Below are positions 17,068-24,023 of a stretch of 51,719 nt of DNA, piece by piece. The stretch spans positions 1 through 51,719 of the forward strand of contig CAMBPB010000014.1 of the NCBI GenBank assembly GCA_945869465.1, written 5' to 3'. The position numbers and the translations under genes were made by a program. Under the pieces are notes generated by a model, which worked only from the letters and a program-made list of their open reading frames with translations, was not told where the DNA came from and made no database searches. Source of the stretch: Prosthecobacter debontii. Its GTDB lineage: Bacteria > Verrucomicrobiota > Verrucomicrobiia > Verrucomicrobiales > Akkermansiaceae. How positions within the stretch are numbered: the first letter of the stretch is position 1; every line of letters begins with the position of its first letter.

Positions 17068-17316
17068 ATGAGCACAACCGTGAATATCGGGGAATTCAAA
17101 GACAGGCTCTCGGAATTCCTCGAACTGGTGGAAAAGGGCGGCCAAGTGATCGTTTGCCGCCGCAACGTGCCGCTGGCCAGAATCGAACCCATCCGAAGGC
17201 CGTTCCCTGGCAAACCCAAGGACAGTGTGCTGGGATGCATGAAGGATACCCTAACGATCCACGGCACCTTGGCCGAACCTTGCATTCCCGAGGCTGACTG
17301 GGAAATGCTGCGCTGA
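17068..17316 (+). CDS. Phd/YefM family antitoxin
   Basis: Antitoxin of 82 residues. The N-terminal half has the Phd/YefM fold signature: 'VNIGEFKDRLSEFLELVEKG' then 'QVIVCRRNVPLARIEPI'. The C-terminal tail ('DTLTIHGTLAEPCIPEADWE') is the likely toxin-wrapping part and resembles tails that accompany PIN toxins. The ATG at 17068 is chosen because the family N-terminus and the promoter spacing agree; an in-frame ATG at 17044 lies in the promoter spacer. The toxin gene starts 7 bp downstream. Confidence 0.88.
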   Translation: MSTTVNIGEFKDRLSEFLELVEKGGQVIVCRRNVPLARIEPIRRPFPGKPKDSVLGCMKDTLTIHGTLAEPCIPEADWEMLR

Positions 17317-17323
17317 AACCGCC

Positions 17324-17719
17324 ATGCCATACCTGCTCGACACCTGCGCCATTCTCTTTGTCGCCGGAAACACCTCCGATCTGTCCGGCGCCACGCTCGA
17401 TTTGATCGATTCGGCATCGGCCGGGGAAGTCTTTGTTTCCGCGATTTCAGTGGCGGAAATCGCCTGTCTTCAGGAGCGAGGCCGAATCACTCTCAGCAAC
17501 CATTGGCGCACTTGGTTCGACGAGCTTCTCAGAAAAACCGCTTGGACCTGCCTGCCGATCACGGCTCAAGTCATGGCGGAGGCCTACAGTCTGCCGCCAC
17601 CTATCCATCGCGATCCCGCGGACCTTGTGCTCATCGCCACCGCCCGCCTCGAAAGACTCACGCTCGTGACCACCGATCGCAAGATTCTCGACTATCCGCA
17701 TGTGGCGACGGTTTGGTGA
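17324..17719 (+). CDS. VapC-type PIN-domain toxin (partner of Phd-like antitoxin)
   Basis: Putative RNase toxin of 131 residues. PIN acidic residues are in place: Asp6 in 'LLDTCAI', Glu45 in 'SVAEIACL', Asp97 and Asp100 in 'HRDPADLVLIATA' and Asp118 in 'TTDRKIL'. The sequence 'HRDPADLVLIATA' is typical of VapC partners of Phd antitoxins. It follows the antitoxin by 7 bp in one operon. Targets of such toxins are tRNAs or rRNA; which one applies here is unknown. Confidence 0.9.
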   Translation: MPYLLDTCAILFVAGNTSDLSGATLDLIDSASAGEVFVSAISVAEIACLQERGRITLSNHWRTWFDELLRKTAWTCLPITAQVMAEAYSLPPPIHRDPADLVLIATARLERLTLVTTDRKILDYPHVATVW

Positions 17720-17777
17720 ACCGCAAGGATTGAAAACAACCGCGCTCTGCGGGGGCGAGTGCGACCCTTCCCAGGGA

Positions 17778-18209
17778 TTACGGAATCAGGAGCAGCGCAG
17801 CCGCTCCGCCAATCACCAGGGCGGGATCGAAGCGGCGATCAAAAGTGGCGAAGACCGCGTGATGCCGCTCCGCCAGGGCCAGGAGATAAAGGTCCGTGAG
17901 ATGCGGATGCCCCACGCCGGCCAACGTGGGGATGCGCCCGGTTTCGGTCAGGGAAATGTCATCTGCTAGAAAAACGTGTTGCGGGAGCCGGCGGATGGCG
18001 CCAAGAAGGGGACTTGCCGCGGCAGGCGAGCCCGGTCCATCGGGATAAACCGGATTGCCATAGATTCGCAAAAAGCCGTTTTCGGTGAGCGGACAGGTGG
18101 CGAGGGAGGCGTTTTTGAGCGAGGCCAACCACCCGAGCGCACGCTGGTGAAACACGTGTGCCGGGTCGGCGCGCGCGATGAGCACGTTGATATCCAGCAG
18201 CGCGATCAT
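17778..18209 (-). CDS. VapC-type PIN-domain toxin (second module)
   Basis: Putative RNase toxin of 143 residues from the ATG at 18209. Candidate metal-binding acids are Asp6 ('ALLDINVLI'), Glu43 ('PLTENGFLRI'), Asp106 ('HPHLTDLYLLALA') and Asp124 ('TFDRRFDP'). The 'TENGFLRIYGNPVY' segment is typical of one VapC subgroup of about 140 residues. The start codon shares one base with the antitoxin stop (TGATG), so they are translationally coupled. It converges with the first VapC gene. Confidence 0.9.
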   Translation of the reverse strand: MIALLDINVLIARADPAHVFHQRALGWLASLKNASLATCPLTENGFLRIYGNPVYPDGPGSPAAASPLLGAIRRLPQHVFLADDISLTETGRIPTLAGVGHPHLTDLYLLALAERHHAVFATFDRRFDPALVIGGAAALLLIP

Positions 18210-18463
18210 CAGATTCCCTCGCTCTCGCGCAGCGCGTTGATGAAATCGTTGGTGACGATCACCTTGCTTTTGGCCTGGCGTTTCAGGAGCGGCCAACCTT
18301 GCGCGTCGATCTCGAAGTGGGCGGTGGCGGGTTGGGCGGGTTCGGGTCGCAGTTCACGCTCAAGCGCCCGTGTGAACAGGGTCTTTAACGTGATCCGTCG
18401 CCTGGCAGCCGTGGCTTTGGCCTCCACGAAAAGGTCGTCAGGAAGTTCGAGCGTCGTTTTCAT
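18209..18463 (-). CDS. VapB-type antitoxin, ribbon-helix-helix-like
   Basis: Antitoxin of 84 residues. The N-terminus 'MKTTLELPDDLFVEAKATAA' followed by 'RRRITLKTLFTRALERE' reads as a ribbon-helix-helix DNA-binding fold. The C-terminal half ('WPLLKRQAKSKVIVTNDFI') is the probable toxin-binding tail. The stop overlaps the VapC start by one base. Its own putative promoter lies in the last codons of the upstream alkC gene, so it can be expressed independently. Confidence 0.85.
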   Translation of the reverse strand: MKTTLELPDDLFVEAKATAARRRITLKTLFTRALERELRPEPAQPATAHFEIDAQGWPLLKRQAKSKVIVTNDFINALRESEGI

Positions 18464-18470
18464 ATGGGAA

Positions 18471-18498
18471 AGCGTATGGGTTTACGGGCGCTTGTCAA
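18471..18498 (-). promoter_or_regulatory. Putative promoter of second vapBC module, leaderless layout
   Basis: Read on the minus strand: TTGACA (18498-18493), a 16-bp spacer, TACGCT (18476-18471), then 7 bp to the ATG at 18463. The -35 box overlaps the last codons of alkC. Confidence 0.65.
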
Positions 18499-19603
18499 TA
18501 TGCAGCATGAACTCCACCTGCGGGAACGCCCGGCCGTTGAGCCGCGGTTCGAAGCCGTGGCGGCCGGCGTGATAGACGCGGGTGGTGACGGGTTTGAGCG
18601 GGTGGCGGCCGATGATTTCCCAGCGTTCGCCGGGCGCGAGTTCCTTCACGCGGCCTTTGAAAACCTTCGGGCTGAGCGTGCCGTTCGCCTTGCGGTGGAG
18701 GATGGCGTAATCGAACATCACCCGCAGCGCGCGGCGCGAGGTGTTGCGGATCACCAGCCGGTATCCGAGGTGGCCGCCGAGCGACACCGCCTTTTCTGCT
18801 AGGACAAAGTTTTCAAGTTCGAGCGCCTTGGCGGATCCATAACCGTGCAGCTCCAAGGCACCGGCATGCCCGCCTTTCAAGAGCGTGCGGCAGGCGTGGC
18901 GGGCTAGCCTTTCCAAGCGCGCGTCTTCGGGTGCGTTCTTCCGCCAGCGGGCGAGCGTTTCGATCACGAGCGATGGATGGTGTTTGCTGAAATCGTTGAG
19001 ATGATTCGAGACCGAAAGCCGGACATAATCGCTGGGATCGCGGTGGAGTTTCTCTAACAATCCAAGCGTGGGATGCGGAAGCTCCAGCAACTCCGGCAGG
19101 TTTCCTCCCCACGGCAGCAGCGGGCGGCTGCCTTCGGAAACCAGGCGGCGGACGTGCTCGTCCGGGTGATCGCACCAGGCGTGCAGTTGCTTGAGCGTGC
19201 GTTCGCGGTGATGGCGCAGGAACGGGCGGATGGCGAACTCGCCGGTGAAACATTTCGTCATTTCGCCCACGGCGGCCATCGCTTCGGCGAAATGCGGCAA
19301 TCCCCGGCGAGCGACGATTTCGGTGAGTGGCCAGACGAGGAAGCCGCGCAGGCCGGTTGTGTCGGTGGCGTCAATCGCGAGGGTTTTCACCAGGATCGCA
19401 AACAGCTCCGGCGGATGCGCCGGCAGCCCGGCCTCGATGCGGTCGGCGATGAGATGCATGCGCTGTTTCAACTCCAGAGTTTCCAACGCATCCTCCAACC
19501 CCTTGCTGAAACGCGGCAGCGAAAACCCCGCATGCGCGCGCTTGAGACGCTCCGCGATGCGGCGGGCGTTCGGATAGGAAAAACTGTTCTTGCAGGGTTC
19601 CAT
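18482..19603 (-). CDS. AlkC-like 3-methyladenine DNA glycosylase with C-terminal beta domain
   Basis: DNA alkylation repair protein of 373 residues. The helical HEAT-like region (about 1-255) has the AlkC-type landmarks 'GLRGFLVWPLTEIVARRG', 'MTKCFTGEFAIRPFL', 'WCDHPDEHVRRLVSEGSRP' and 'RDPSDYVRLSVSNHLND'. The last 110 residues look beta-rich ('GYRLVIRNTSRRALRVMFDY'), matching the Ig-like domain known in part of the AlkC group. It should excise alkylated bases such as 3-methyladenine or 3-methylcytosine. The start 'MEPCKNSFSYPNARR' is repeated in degenerate form at 20322-20366. The gene is enclosed by toxin-antitoxin modules. Confidence 0.9.
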   Translation of the reverse strand: MEPCKNSFSYPNARRIAERLKRAHAGFSLPRFSKGLEDALETLELKQRMHLIADRIEAGLPAHPPELFAILVKTLAIDATDTTGLRGFLVWPLTEIVARRGLPHFAEAMAAVGEMTKCFTGEFAIRPFLRHHRERTLKQLHAWCDHPDEHVRRLVSEGSRPLLPWGGNLPELLELPHPTLGLLEKLHRDPSDYVRLSVSNHLNDFSKHHPSLVIETLARWRKNAPEDARLERLARHACRTLLKGGHAGALELHGYGSAKALELENFVLAEKAVSLGGHLGYRLVIRNTSRRALRVMFDYAILHRKANGTLSPKVFKGRVKELAPGERWEIIGRHPLKPVTTRVYHAGRHGFEPRLNGRAFPQVEFMLHIDKRP

Positions 19604-19624
19604 GCGGACCCTTCGTTAAGCGCT

Positions 19625-19720
19625 TCACCGTTTCTCCTCCAGCATCATTTCCGGAATTCTCGCTTTCTCAAGCTCATGCAGATCGGCTTTTGCAATGTGA
19701 GGACAATCGCTTTCACTCAT
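19625..19720 (-). CDS. Possible 31-residue ORF between MazF-like toxin and alkC
   Basis: A short frame that begins at an ATG overlapping the toxin stop (gATGagTGA) and encodes a charged peptide ending 'ELEKARIPEMMLEEKR'. Its codons look normal and it precedes alkC by 21 bp. It could be a small third operon member, a relic of a longer gene, or chance. I do not recognise it. Confidence 0.25.
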   Translation of the reverse strand: MSESDCPHIAKADLHELEKARIPEMMLEEKR

Positions 19721-20051
19721 CACCGATGTGTCGGGCGAGGCGCGAACGCAAGCGTTGCAGCCGCGTCTCGGAGATCATCCCAAGTTCCCCCAGGATCACC
19801 GACTGCGGAATTGTTGCCACCATCCCGAGCCGGACCAATGAGGCAATTTTCAAGCCACTTCCCTTAAAATCGTCATCATCGGCCGCAAGCACCTCGTCAA
19901 AACCGGGACACTCGTGATGCAGCTTCGAACTCAGCGCACAGACCAGATAGTCGGAATATGGAGGCATTTGGCTCAGGAGCAATACGGGACGGGTCTTGAG
20001 TCGGCCATCCGCCTGTTGAATCCGGGCCAGGGCGATCGCTCCCGGTCTCAT
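19713..20051 (-). CDS. PemK/MazF-like toxin
   Basis: Putative endoribonuclease toxin of 112 residues. The N-terminal 'MRPGAIALARIQQADGRLKT' followed by 'RPVLLLSQMPPYSDYLVCAL' matches the PemK/MazF barrel start, where the Arg-Pro after the loop and the Ser/Thr of the next strand shape the active site. The C-terminal 'LVRLGMVATIPQSVILGELG' corresponds to the strand that fixes the second active-site part. It overlaps the upstream antitoxin gene by 4 bp (ATGA). The mRNA cleavage site cannot be predicted. Confidence 0.83.
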   Translation of the reverse strand: MRPGAIALARIQQADGRLKTRPVLLLSQMPPYSDYLVCALSSKLHHECPGFDEVLAADDDDFKGSGLKIASLVRLGMVATIPQSVILGELGMISETRLQRLRSRLARHIGDE

Positions 20052-20260
20052 CGCTTCAGATCCGCCTCGGTGTATTCGACCTCATCCTCGGAGTATGCGT
20101 CTGCGAGGCCGCTCGCCGCCAAGCGTAGAAAATCCTCCCGGTCGTCGTCGGAATCCTCCAGGACGGTCACGATCAAGCGCGCGTGCGGGCGCAGCGCAAC
20201 CGGCTCGTCGAGGAGCACATGCACCCCGTCGTAATGGGCTGGAATACTTACCAGTGGCAT
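20048..20260 (-). CDS. Antitoxin of the MazF-like module
   Basis: A 70-residue protein with the form of small antitoxins that pair with PemK/MazF or PIN toxins: an N-terminal 'IPAHYDGVHVLLDEPVAL' and 'HARLIVTVLEDSDDD' beta part and an acidic tail 'DAYSEDEVEYTEADLKR'. Its stop overlaps the toxin start by 4 bp. A strong putative promoter and a CGGTTG/CAACCG palindrome lie just upstream, as expected for autoregulation. The family name is not certain. Confidence 0.78.
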   Translation of the reverse strand: MPLVSIPAHYDGVHVLLDEPVALRPHARLIVTVLEDSDDDREDFLRLAASGLADAYSEDEVEYTEADLKR

Positions 20261-20266
20261 GGCGGC

Positions 20267-20294
20267 AGCATAGCCGGACGGTTGTTCAGGTCAA
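20267..20294 (-). promoter_or_regulatory. Putative promoter of the MazF-like module, leaderless layout
   Basis: On the minus strand: TTGACC (20294-20289), a 16-bp spacer, TATGCT (20272-20267), then 6 bp to the antitoxin ATG at 20260. Confidence 0.65.
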
Positions 20295-20297
20295 CCG
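20279..20297. promoter_or_regulatory. Operator-like palindrome CGGTTG-N7-CAACCG
   Basis: Perfect 6-bp arms around a 7-bp centre that overlap the -35 box of the antitoxin promoter. It is a likely binding site for the antitoxin or the toxin-antitoxin complex. Confidence 0.55.
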
Positions 20298-20321
20298 GGG
20301 ATTGGGGCCCGTCCGAAAGCG

Positions 20322-20366
20322 GAGGGCGTTCGGATAGGAAAAGGCGTTCTTGAAGGGTTCCATGGG
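20322..20366 (-). pseudogene. Relic of an alkC gene start
   Basis: On the minus strand this encodes 'MEPFKNAFSYPNALR', which matches the first 15 residues of the intact AlkC-like protein (MEPCKNSFSYPNARR). The DNA agrees over about 45 bp with only a few differences, including the shared 'gggcgttcggataggaaaa'. After this the frame reads unrelated residues and stops. The remnant sits just upstream of the MazF-like module, which lies between it and the intact gene. Confidence 0.75.
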
Positions 20367-20374
20367 CATGATCA

Positions 20375-20797
20375 TCAAACTGCCAGCAGCGGCGGCGGGG
20401 TGTCCTGGAGTTTCGGGCTCCGCGGTACGGCCTGGCCGCCGCGGCGGAGGTAGAGTTGATAGATCTGCTTCTGGAGGTGGTGCCAACTGAAGATGACGAG
20501 GGGCATGACGAAAAACATGCCGATATAACAGGTGAGGATGGTGATGATCATCGCACACAGGCCGAGGCCGAACATGAAGAGCATGGCCGCCAGCATTTTG
20601 CCGAAGTATTGGAAATCGAAAGGCGGAAACGTCGCGGGGTCCTCCTCGTCGCCGCGCGCCCAGAAGCCGGTGACATGCCAGCCGGCGAGCACGAGCTGGC
20701 CGACGATGGGGATGAGCACCGCCACCGCACCTAACATCAGATTCGTTCCCCACTTCGGGCACTTGAAGAAGTCACTGACGGAGGCGTTGTAGTTCAT
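20375..20797 (-). CDS. Small membrane protein, DUF4013-like
   Basis: Integral membrane protein of 140 residues with about three hydrophobic segments: 'LMLGAVAVLIPIVGQLVLAG' (about 19-39), 'MLAAMLFMFGLGLCAMIITI' and 'CYIGMFFVMPLVIFSW'. The start 'SDFFKCPKWGTNLMLGAV' and the 'LIPIVGQLVLAGW' motif resemble DUF4013-type proteins. The tail is polar and Pro-rich. The function is unknown. It is downstream of trmL on the same strand with 15 bp between them. Confidence 0.7.
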   Translation of the reverse strand: MNYNASVSDFFKCPKWGTNLMLGAVAVLIPIVGQLVLAGWHVTGFWARGDEEDPATFPPFDFQYFGKMLAAMLFMFGLGLCAMIITILTCYIGMFFVMPLVIFSWHHLQKQIYQLYLRRGGQAVPRSPKLQDTPPPLLAV

Positions 20798-20812
20798 GGC
20801 GGTGGTTGGATT

Positions 20813-21274
20813 TCACCAGGCCGGATTCTGTTGGCGGACGGCTTCGTAGAGTACGATGGCGACGGCGGTGGCAAGGTTGAGGCTGCGGGTGCCGCCCGGT
20901 TCCATGGGAATGCGCAGGGCGTGGTTTCCGGCGGCGGCGACGAGTTCCTCCGGGAGCCCGCGGGTTTCGCGCCCGAAGACCAGATAATCGCCGGGCCGGA
21001 AAGCCGCCTGCCACGGCGTGGTGGTGGCTTTGGTGCTCAGAAACCAAAAGTCCGCACCCGGCTGCGCGGCCGACTGGAGCTCGTCGAAGGATTTCCAAAC
21101 GCGGAGTTTCACGTCCTGCCAATAGTCCAAGCCGGTGCGGCGCACGTGTTTGTCGTCGAGGGAAAACCCGAGCGGTTCTATCAGATGCAGCATCGAGCCG
21201 GTGGCCAGCGCCAGCCGTCCCGCGGCACCGGCGTTGTGCGGGATCTCAGGTTCGACGAGCACGATGTGGAACAT
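20813..21274 (-). CDS. trmL: tRNA (cytidine/uridine-34) 2'-O-methyltransferase
   Basis: SPOUT methyltransferase of 153 residues that modifies the wobble base of tRNA-Leu isoacceptors. The motifs are 'LVEPEIPHNAGAAGRLALAT' (N-terminal), 'YLVFGRETRGLPEEL' (motif 2) and 'IPMEPGGTRSLNLATAVAIV' (motif 3, the cofactor knot). The length is the TrmL norm, with no extra RNA-binding domain. It probably forms a transcription unit with the membrane protein genes on either side. Confidence 0.95.
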   Translation of the reverse strand: MFHIVLVEPEIPHNAGAAGRLALATGSMLHLIEPLGFSLDDKHVRRTGLDYWQDVKLRVWKSFDELQSAAQPGADFWFLSTKATTTPWQAAFRPGDYLVFGRETRGLPEELVAAAGNHALRIPMEPGGTRSLNLATAVAIVLYEAVRQQNPAW

Positions 21275-21286
21275 GCGGCAGGTGGT

Positions 21287-21925
21287 TCAGGACGGCTCCC
21301 TGCGCCGGGCGAGGGTGATCGAGAGTCCCAGCGCGCCGATGAAAATGAGATAACAGGCGAGCAGTTCGAGATAACTTTTGCAGATGCGCGGAATGCTCGG
21401 CGAGAACGCGGGGCCCAGCGAGGCCTTCCAGAACGTGACGCTGCCGATCACCCGGTTGAAGACATACAAAATCAGCAGCGCGGCGGCGATCAATCCCGAC
21501 CCGGCGTGGTTGCCCAGACTGGCGAGGAAATCAAACATCACCCGCCGGTGGCGAAAGGTGGTGATCAGCGCGACGAGCAGGATCAGCCCCACCACCCAGG
21601 CTTCCGGGAATTTCCAGCCAAGAATTTCCGACACGAAGTCTTCGATCTCCCCGACAAACGCGGCGACGAGTCCCAGCCCCAGGACCCGGCACACCGGCCG
21701 GTAGTGACCCGCATGCGGCGAGGCCCCGAACATCACCGCGGCGGAGGCCGCGAGCAGGAGTGCCTGCAGCAACTCGACGGAGCCGCGCTCGATCGGCACC
21801 GATGACTGGTTGGGCAACCAGGCGGGCAGCAGAATCGCCACCGAACCGGCACAAACCAACAGCGCCCGCACCAATGTCCGCGACCACGAGGGCTTTCTCT
21901 GGGGTTTGGGCAAAGCGTCGGACAT
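21287..21925 (-). CDS. Multi-pass membrane protein, unknown
   Basis: A 212-residue protein with a basic N-terminal tail and about five or six hydrophobic helices: 'TLVRALLVCAGSVAILLPAW', 'VELLQALLLAASAAVMFGA', 'VLGLGLVAAFVGEIEDFVSE', 'AWVVGLILLVALITTF', 'SGLIAAALLILYVFNRVIGS' and 'LLACYLIFIGALGLSITLA'. The acidic 'GEIEDFVSEI' stretch within a helix is unusual. I do not recognise the family. The ATG at 21925 is chosen because a good promoter ends 10 bp upstream. Confidence 0.75.
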   Translation of the reverse strand: MSDALPKPQRKPSWSRTLVRALLVCAGSVAILLPAWLPNQSSVPIERGSVELLQALLLAASAAVMFGASPHAGHYRPVCRVLGLGLVAAFVGEIEDFVSEILGWKFPEAWVVGLILLVALITTFRHRRVMFDFLASLGNHAGSGLIAAALLILYVFNRVIGSVTFWKASLGPAFSPSIPRICKSYLELLACYLIFIGALGLSITLARRREPS

Positions 21926-21935
21926 TTCTTCTGGT

Positions 21936-21964
21936 TGCCTAAAGCTTTCCCGCCAGCCTTGCAA
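21936..21964 (-). promoter_or_regulatory. Putative promoter of the membrane protein/trmL unit
   Basis: On the minus strand: TTGCAA (21964-21959), a 17-bp spacer, TAGGCA (21941-21936), then 10 bp to the ATG at 21925. Confidence 0.55.
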
Positions 21965-22076
21965 GCCCCGGTTCCGGGCGAGTCATGCCGCGCCTTGCAA
22001 TTTTTTGAAATTCTTCCTTGCCGCGGGCCCCACAATTTCCAGAGTCGCTCACCAATCAACCGATAAGTTCTCCTTC

Positions 22077-22874
22077 ATGATCCAAAACCTCGCCCGCCGG
22101 TCCAGACTAGTCACGGTTTCCACTTTGGTGATCGCCGCACTCACCACTCCAGTTCTTTTCGCGCAAGCGCCGGCAGCACCAGCGGCCCCGCCCAGTGACA
22201 CCTTGTTGACTCGCTGGGTGACCGACGGCGGTCCGACCATGTTGTTCATCGGCGCGGCCATCGTGGCCTTCATTGCGATTGGCATTTACAATTTCATGCT
22301 GCTGACCAAGCCGAAATTCTGTCCGGAGGATCTCAAGGCGGCGCTGATGGACCACATGAGAAACTGCCGCGTCCGCTCGGCCATCGAGCTGGCCGCCACC
22401 CATCCTTCCTATCTGGGCCGGATGGTTGCCTATTCGTTCCCGAATATCGACGCCACCCGCCCCGAGGATCTCGGCCGCGACCAGGTCGAGGACGCGATGG
22501 CCGATTTCACGGTCAACGAAAACCGCAAGATTATGACCTGGATCAACTACATCTCGGTGATCGCCCAAGCCTCGCCGATGCTCGGGCTGCTCGGCACGGT
22601 CATTGGTATGGTCAGCGCCTTCGGAACTCTCAAGACCAGCGGTGGCGCCGACCCATCGCAACTTGCGGGTGACATTTCGGTGGCCCTTCTCACCACGCTG
22701 TGGGGGCTGCTCAACGCCATTCCCTGCATCATCGTGTTCTACATCCTGAAAAACCGTTTTGCCAATCTGGTCGCCGAATCGGTGCATACCTCGGAAGAAT
22801 TGCTCAACGCGGCGGTGGCCACGGTGAACGCGGACACGCTTTACGCCAAAATTCCAGAGGGAATCGCCCTTTGA
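22077..22874 (+). CDS. exbB: MotA/TolQ/ExbB proton channel family protein
   Basis: Inner-membrane subunit of a proton-driven energising complex, 265 residues. An N-terminal signal-like segment 'LVTVSTLVIAALTTPVLFAQ' is followed by a Pro/Ala linker. Transmembrane helix 1 is near 55-77 ('MLFIGAAIVAFIAIGIYNFM'), helix 2 is within 'SPMLGLLGTVIGMVSAF', and helix 3 is within 'LAGDISVALLTTLWGLLNAI', the core of the family. The cytosolic loop lies between helices 1 and 2. Two ExbD genes and two TPR genes follow, so this ExbB probably drives a periplasmic machine rather than a simple TonB system. Confidence 0.92.
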   Translation: MIQNLARRSRLVTVSTLVIAALTTPVLFAQAPAAPAAPPSDTLLTRWVTDGGPTMLFIGAAIVAFIAIGIYNFMLLTKPKFCPEDLKAALMDHMRNCRVRSAIELAATHPSYLGRMVAYSFPNIDATRPEDLGRDQVEDAMADFTVNENRKIMTWINYISVIAQASPMLGLLGTVIGMVSAFGTLKTSGGADPSQLAGDISVALLTTLWGLLNAIPCIIVFYILKNRFANLVAESVHTSEELLNAAVATVNADTLYAKIPEGIAL

Positions 22875-22955
22875 TGCTGCGGATGACGGCGGCTTGGGCT
22901 ATCGTCATTCAACCGTCGTCCCCGAAACTCCTCGACCCATCAGATTCCCAAACCC

Positions 22956-23402
22956 ATGGCTTCTTCGAAACTCCGCGACGCCTCGACCGAACCCGAGCCC
23001 GAGTGCGCGTTGGACATGTCGCCGATGATCGACATGGTGTTCCTGCTGCTAATTTTCTTCATCGTCAATTGCACGGCGATCATCGTGAAAACCGATCCCA
23101 AGGTGAAGCCGCCGATTGCAGCGAACTCGAAACGTCAGGAGGATGGCAGCGGCCGGATCGTGATCAACATCCGCAATGACGGCACCTACAGGGGCGAGGA
23201 ATTGAACGTGATTCTGGCTGATGAGGATGACATTTACGATCTCGTCAAGACTCAACGGGAAAACCAACAGGCGCTGGGCGTCACCTCGAAACTCCATCTG
23301 CGGGGAGACAAGGACGCGGTGTTCAAATACTGCCGGACCGCGATTCGCGGTGCCGCCAGAGCCGGCGTCGATCAGGTCGTGTTCGGAGTTCTTGTTCGCT
23401 AG
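22956..23402 (+). CDS. exbD: ExbD/TolR family protein, first copy
   Basis: A 148-residue bitopic inner-membrane protein. One transmembrane helix lies at about 20-42, with the proton-accepting Asp in 'MSPMIDMVFLLLIFFIVN'. The periplasmic domain has 'RIVINIRNDGTYRGEEL' and ends with a 'GVDQVVFGVLVR' strand, the TolR/ExbD fold. It lies 81 bp after ExbB and 30 bp before a second, different ExbD, so the complex may be heteromeric. Confidence 0.92.
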   Translation: MASSKLRDASTEPEPECALDMSPMIDMVFLLLIFFIVNCTAIIVKTDPKVKPPIAANSKRQEDGSGRIVINIRNDGTYRGEELNVILADEDDIYDLVKTQRENQQALGVTSKLHLRGDKDAVFKYCRTAIRGAARAGVDQVVFGVLVR

Positions 23403-23432
23403 CCTTAAAATCCAACCCCATCCACCTCCGTC

Positions 23433-23894
23433 ATGGCCCGCCACAGAAAATACGAAGCAGAAGGTGCAGCGGATCCGGCACTGGATATGTCCTCGCTGAT
23501 CGACGTCTGTTTCCTGCTGCTCATTTACTTCCTCGTCACCTCAACCATCGCGCCGCGGGAAACCGACCTAGGAATGGCGTTGCCGGCAGCTACGCCAAGC
23601 AGCGAGCAACCGGAAATCGAGCCGTTTTTCATCAAGATCGAGGCCTCGGGCGCGATTTTTACCGGTGTCGGTGCCTCCCAGCAGCCAATGGATGCGGACA
23701 TGAGCGTCCGTGAATTGCCATTGCTCAGGGGTCAGTTGGACGTCTATGCGAGCGCGGCCAGAGCAGCGAGTTCCAAACCGTTGGTTCAAATCTATGCCGA
23801 CGGTGCCGCCACCCAGCAACGGGTGATCGATGTGCTCAACGCCCTTGCGGGAGTCAGCATCAGTTCGGTGACCTTCACGGACCTGCTCGATTGA
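23433..23894 (+). CDS. exbD: ExbD/TolR family protein, second copy
   Basis: A 153-residue bitopic protein with a transmembrane helix at about 20-42, where the conserved Asp sits in 'MSSLIDVCFLLLIYFLVTST'. The periplasmic part differs strongly from the first copy: an acidic-Pro segment, then 'FFIKIEASGAIFTGVGASQQ' and the C-terminal 'VIDVLNALAGVSISSVTFTD' typical of ExbD ends. A second ExbD in tandem is common in ExbB systems of Planctomycetes and Verrucomicrobia, known from family context. Confidence 0.92.
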   Translation: MARHRKYEAEGAADPALDMSSLIDVCFLLLIYFLVTSTIAPRETDLGMALPAATPSSEQPEIEPFFIKIEASGAIFTGVGASQQPMDADMSVRELPLLRGQLDVYASAARAASSKPLVQIYADGAATQQRVIDVLNALAGVSISSVTFTDLLD

Positions 23895-23899
23895 GCCGA

Positions 23900-23960
23900 G
23901 CATGCCGGCATGCCCAACGGAAACGGATTTTGAGTGCCGCCGGGGATTCCCGCTGGCGGC
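23900..23960. repeat. Palindrome and hairpin between ExbD and the TPR gene
   Basis: A perfect 14-bp palindrome GCATGCCGGCATGC (23900-23913) and a GC-rich hairpin GCCGCC...GGCGGC (about 23936-23960) fall between exbD and the next promoter. No T-run follows, so a Rho-independent terminator is not supported. They could act as an mRNA stabiliser at the end of the exb transcript. Confidence 0.4.
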
Positions 23961-23978
23961 GGCGGAGATGAGGCGCTT

Positions 23979-24007
23979 TTGACCCCATCAGACGATTGTT
24001 TCACAAT
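23979..24007 (+). promoter_or_regulatory. Putative promoter of the large TPR gene
   Basis: TTGACC (23979-23984), a 17-bp spacer, CACAAT (24002-24007), 16 bp before the ATG at 24024. It would allow the TPR genes to be expressed apart from exbB-exbD. Confidence 0.5.
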
Positions 24008-24023
24008 AACTCCATTTGATGTC

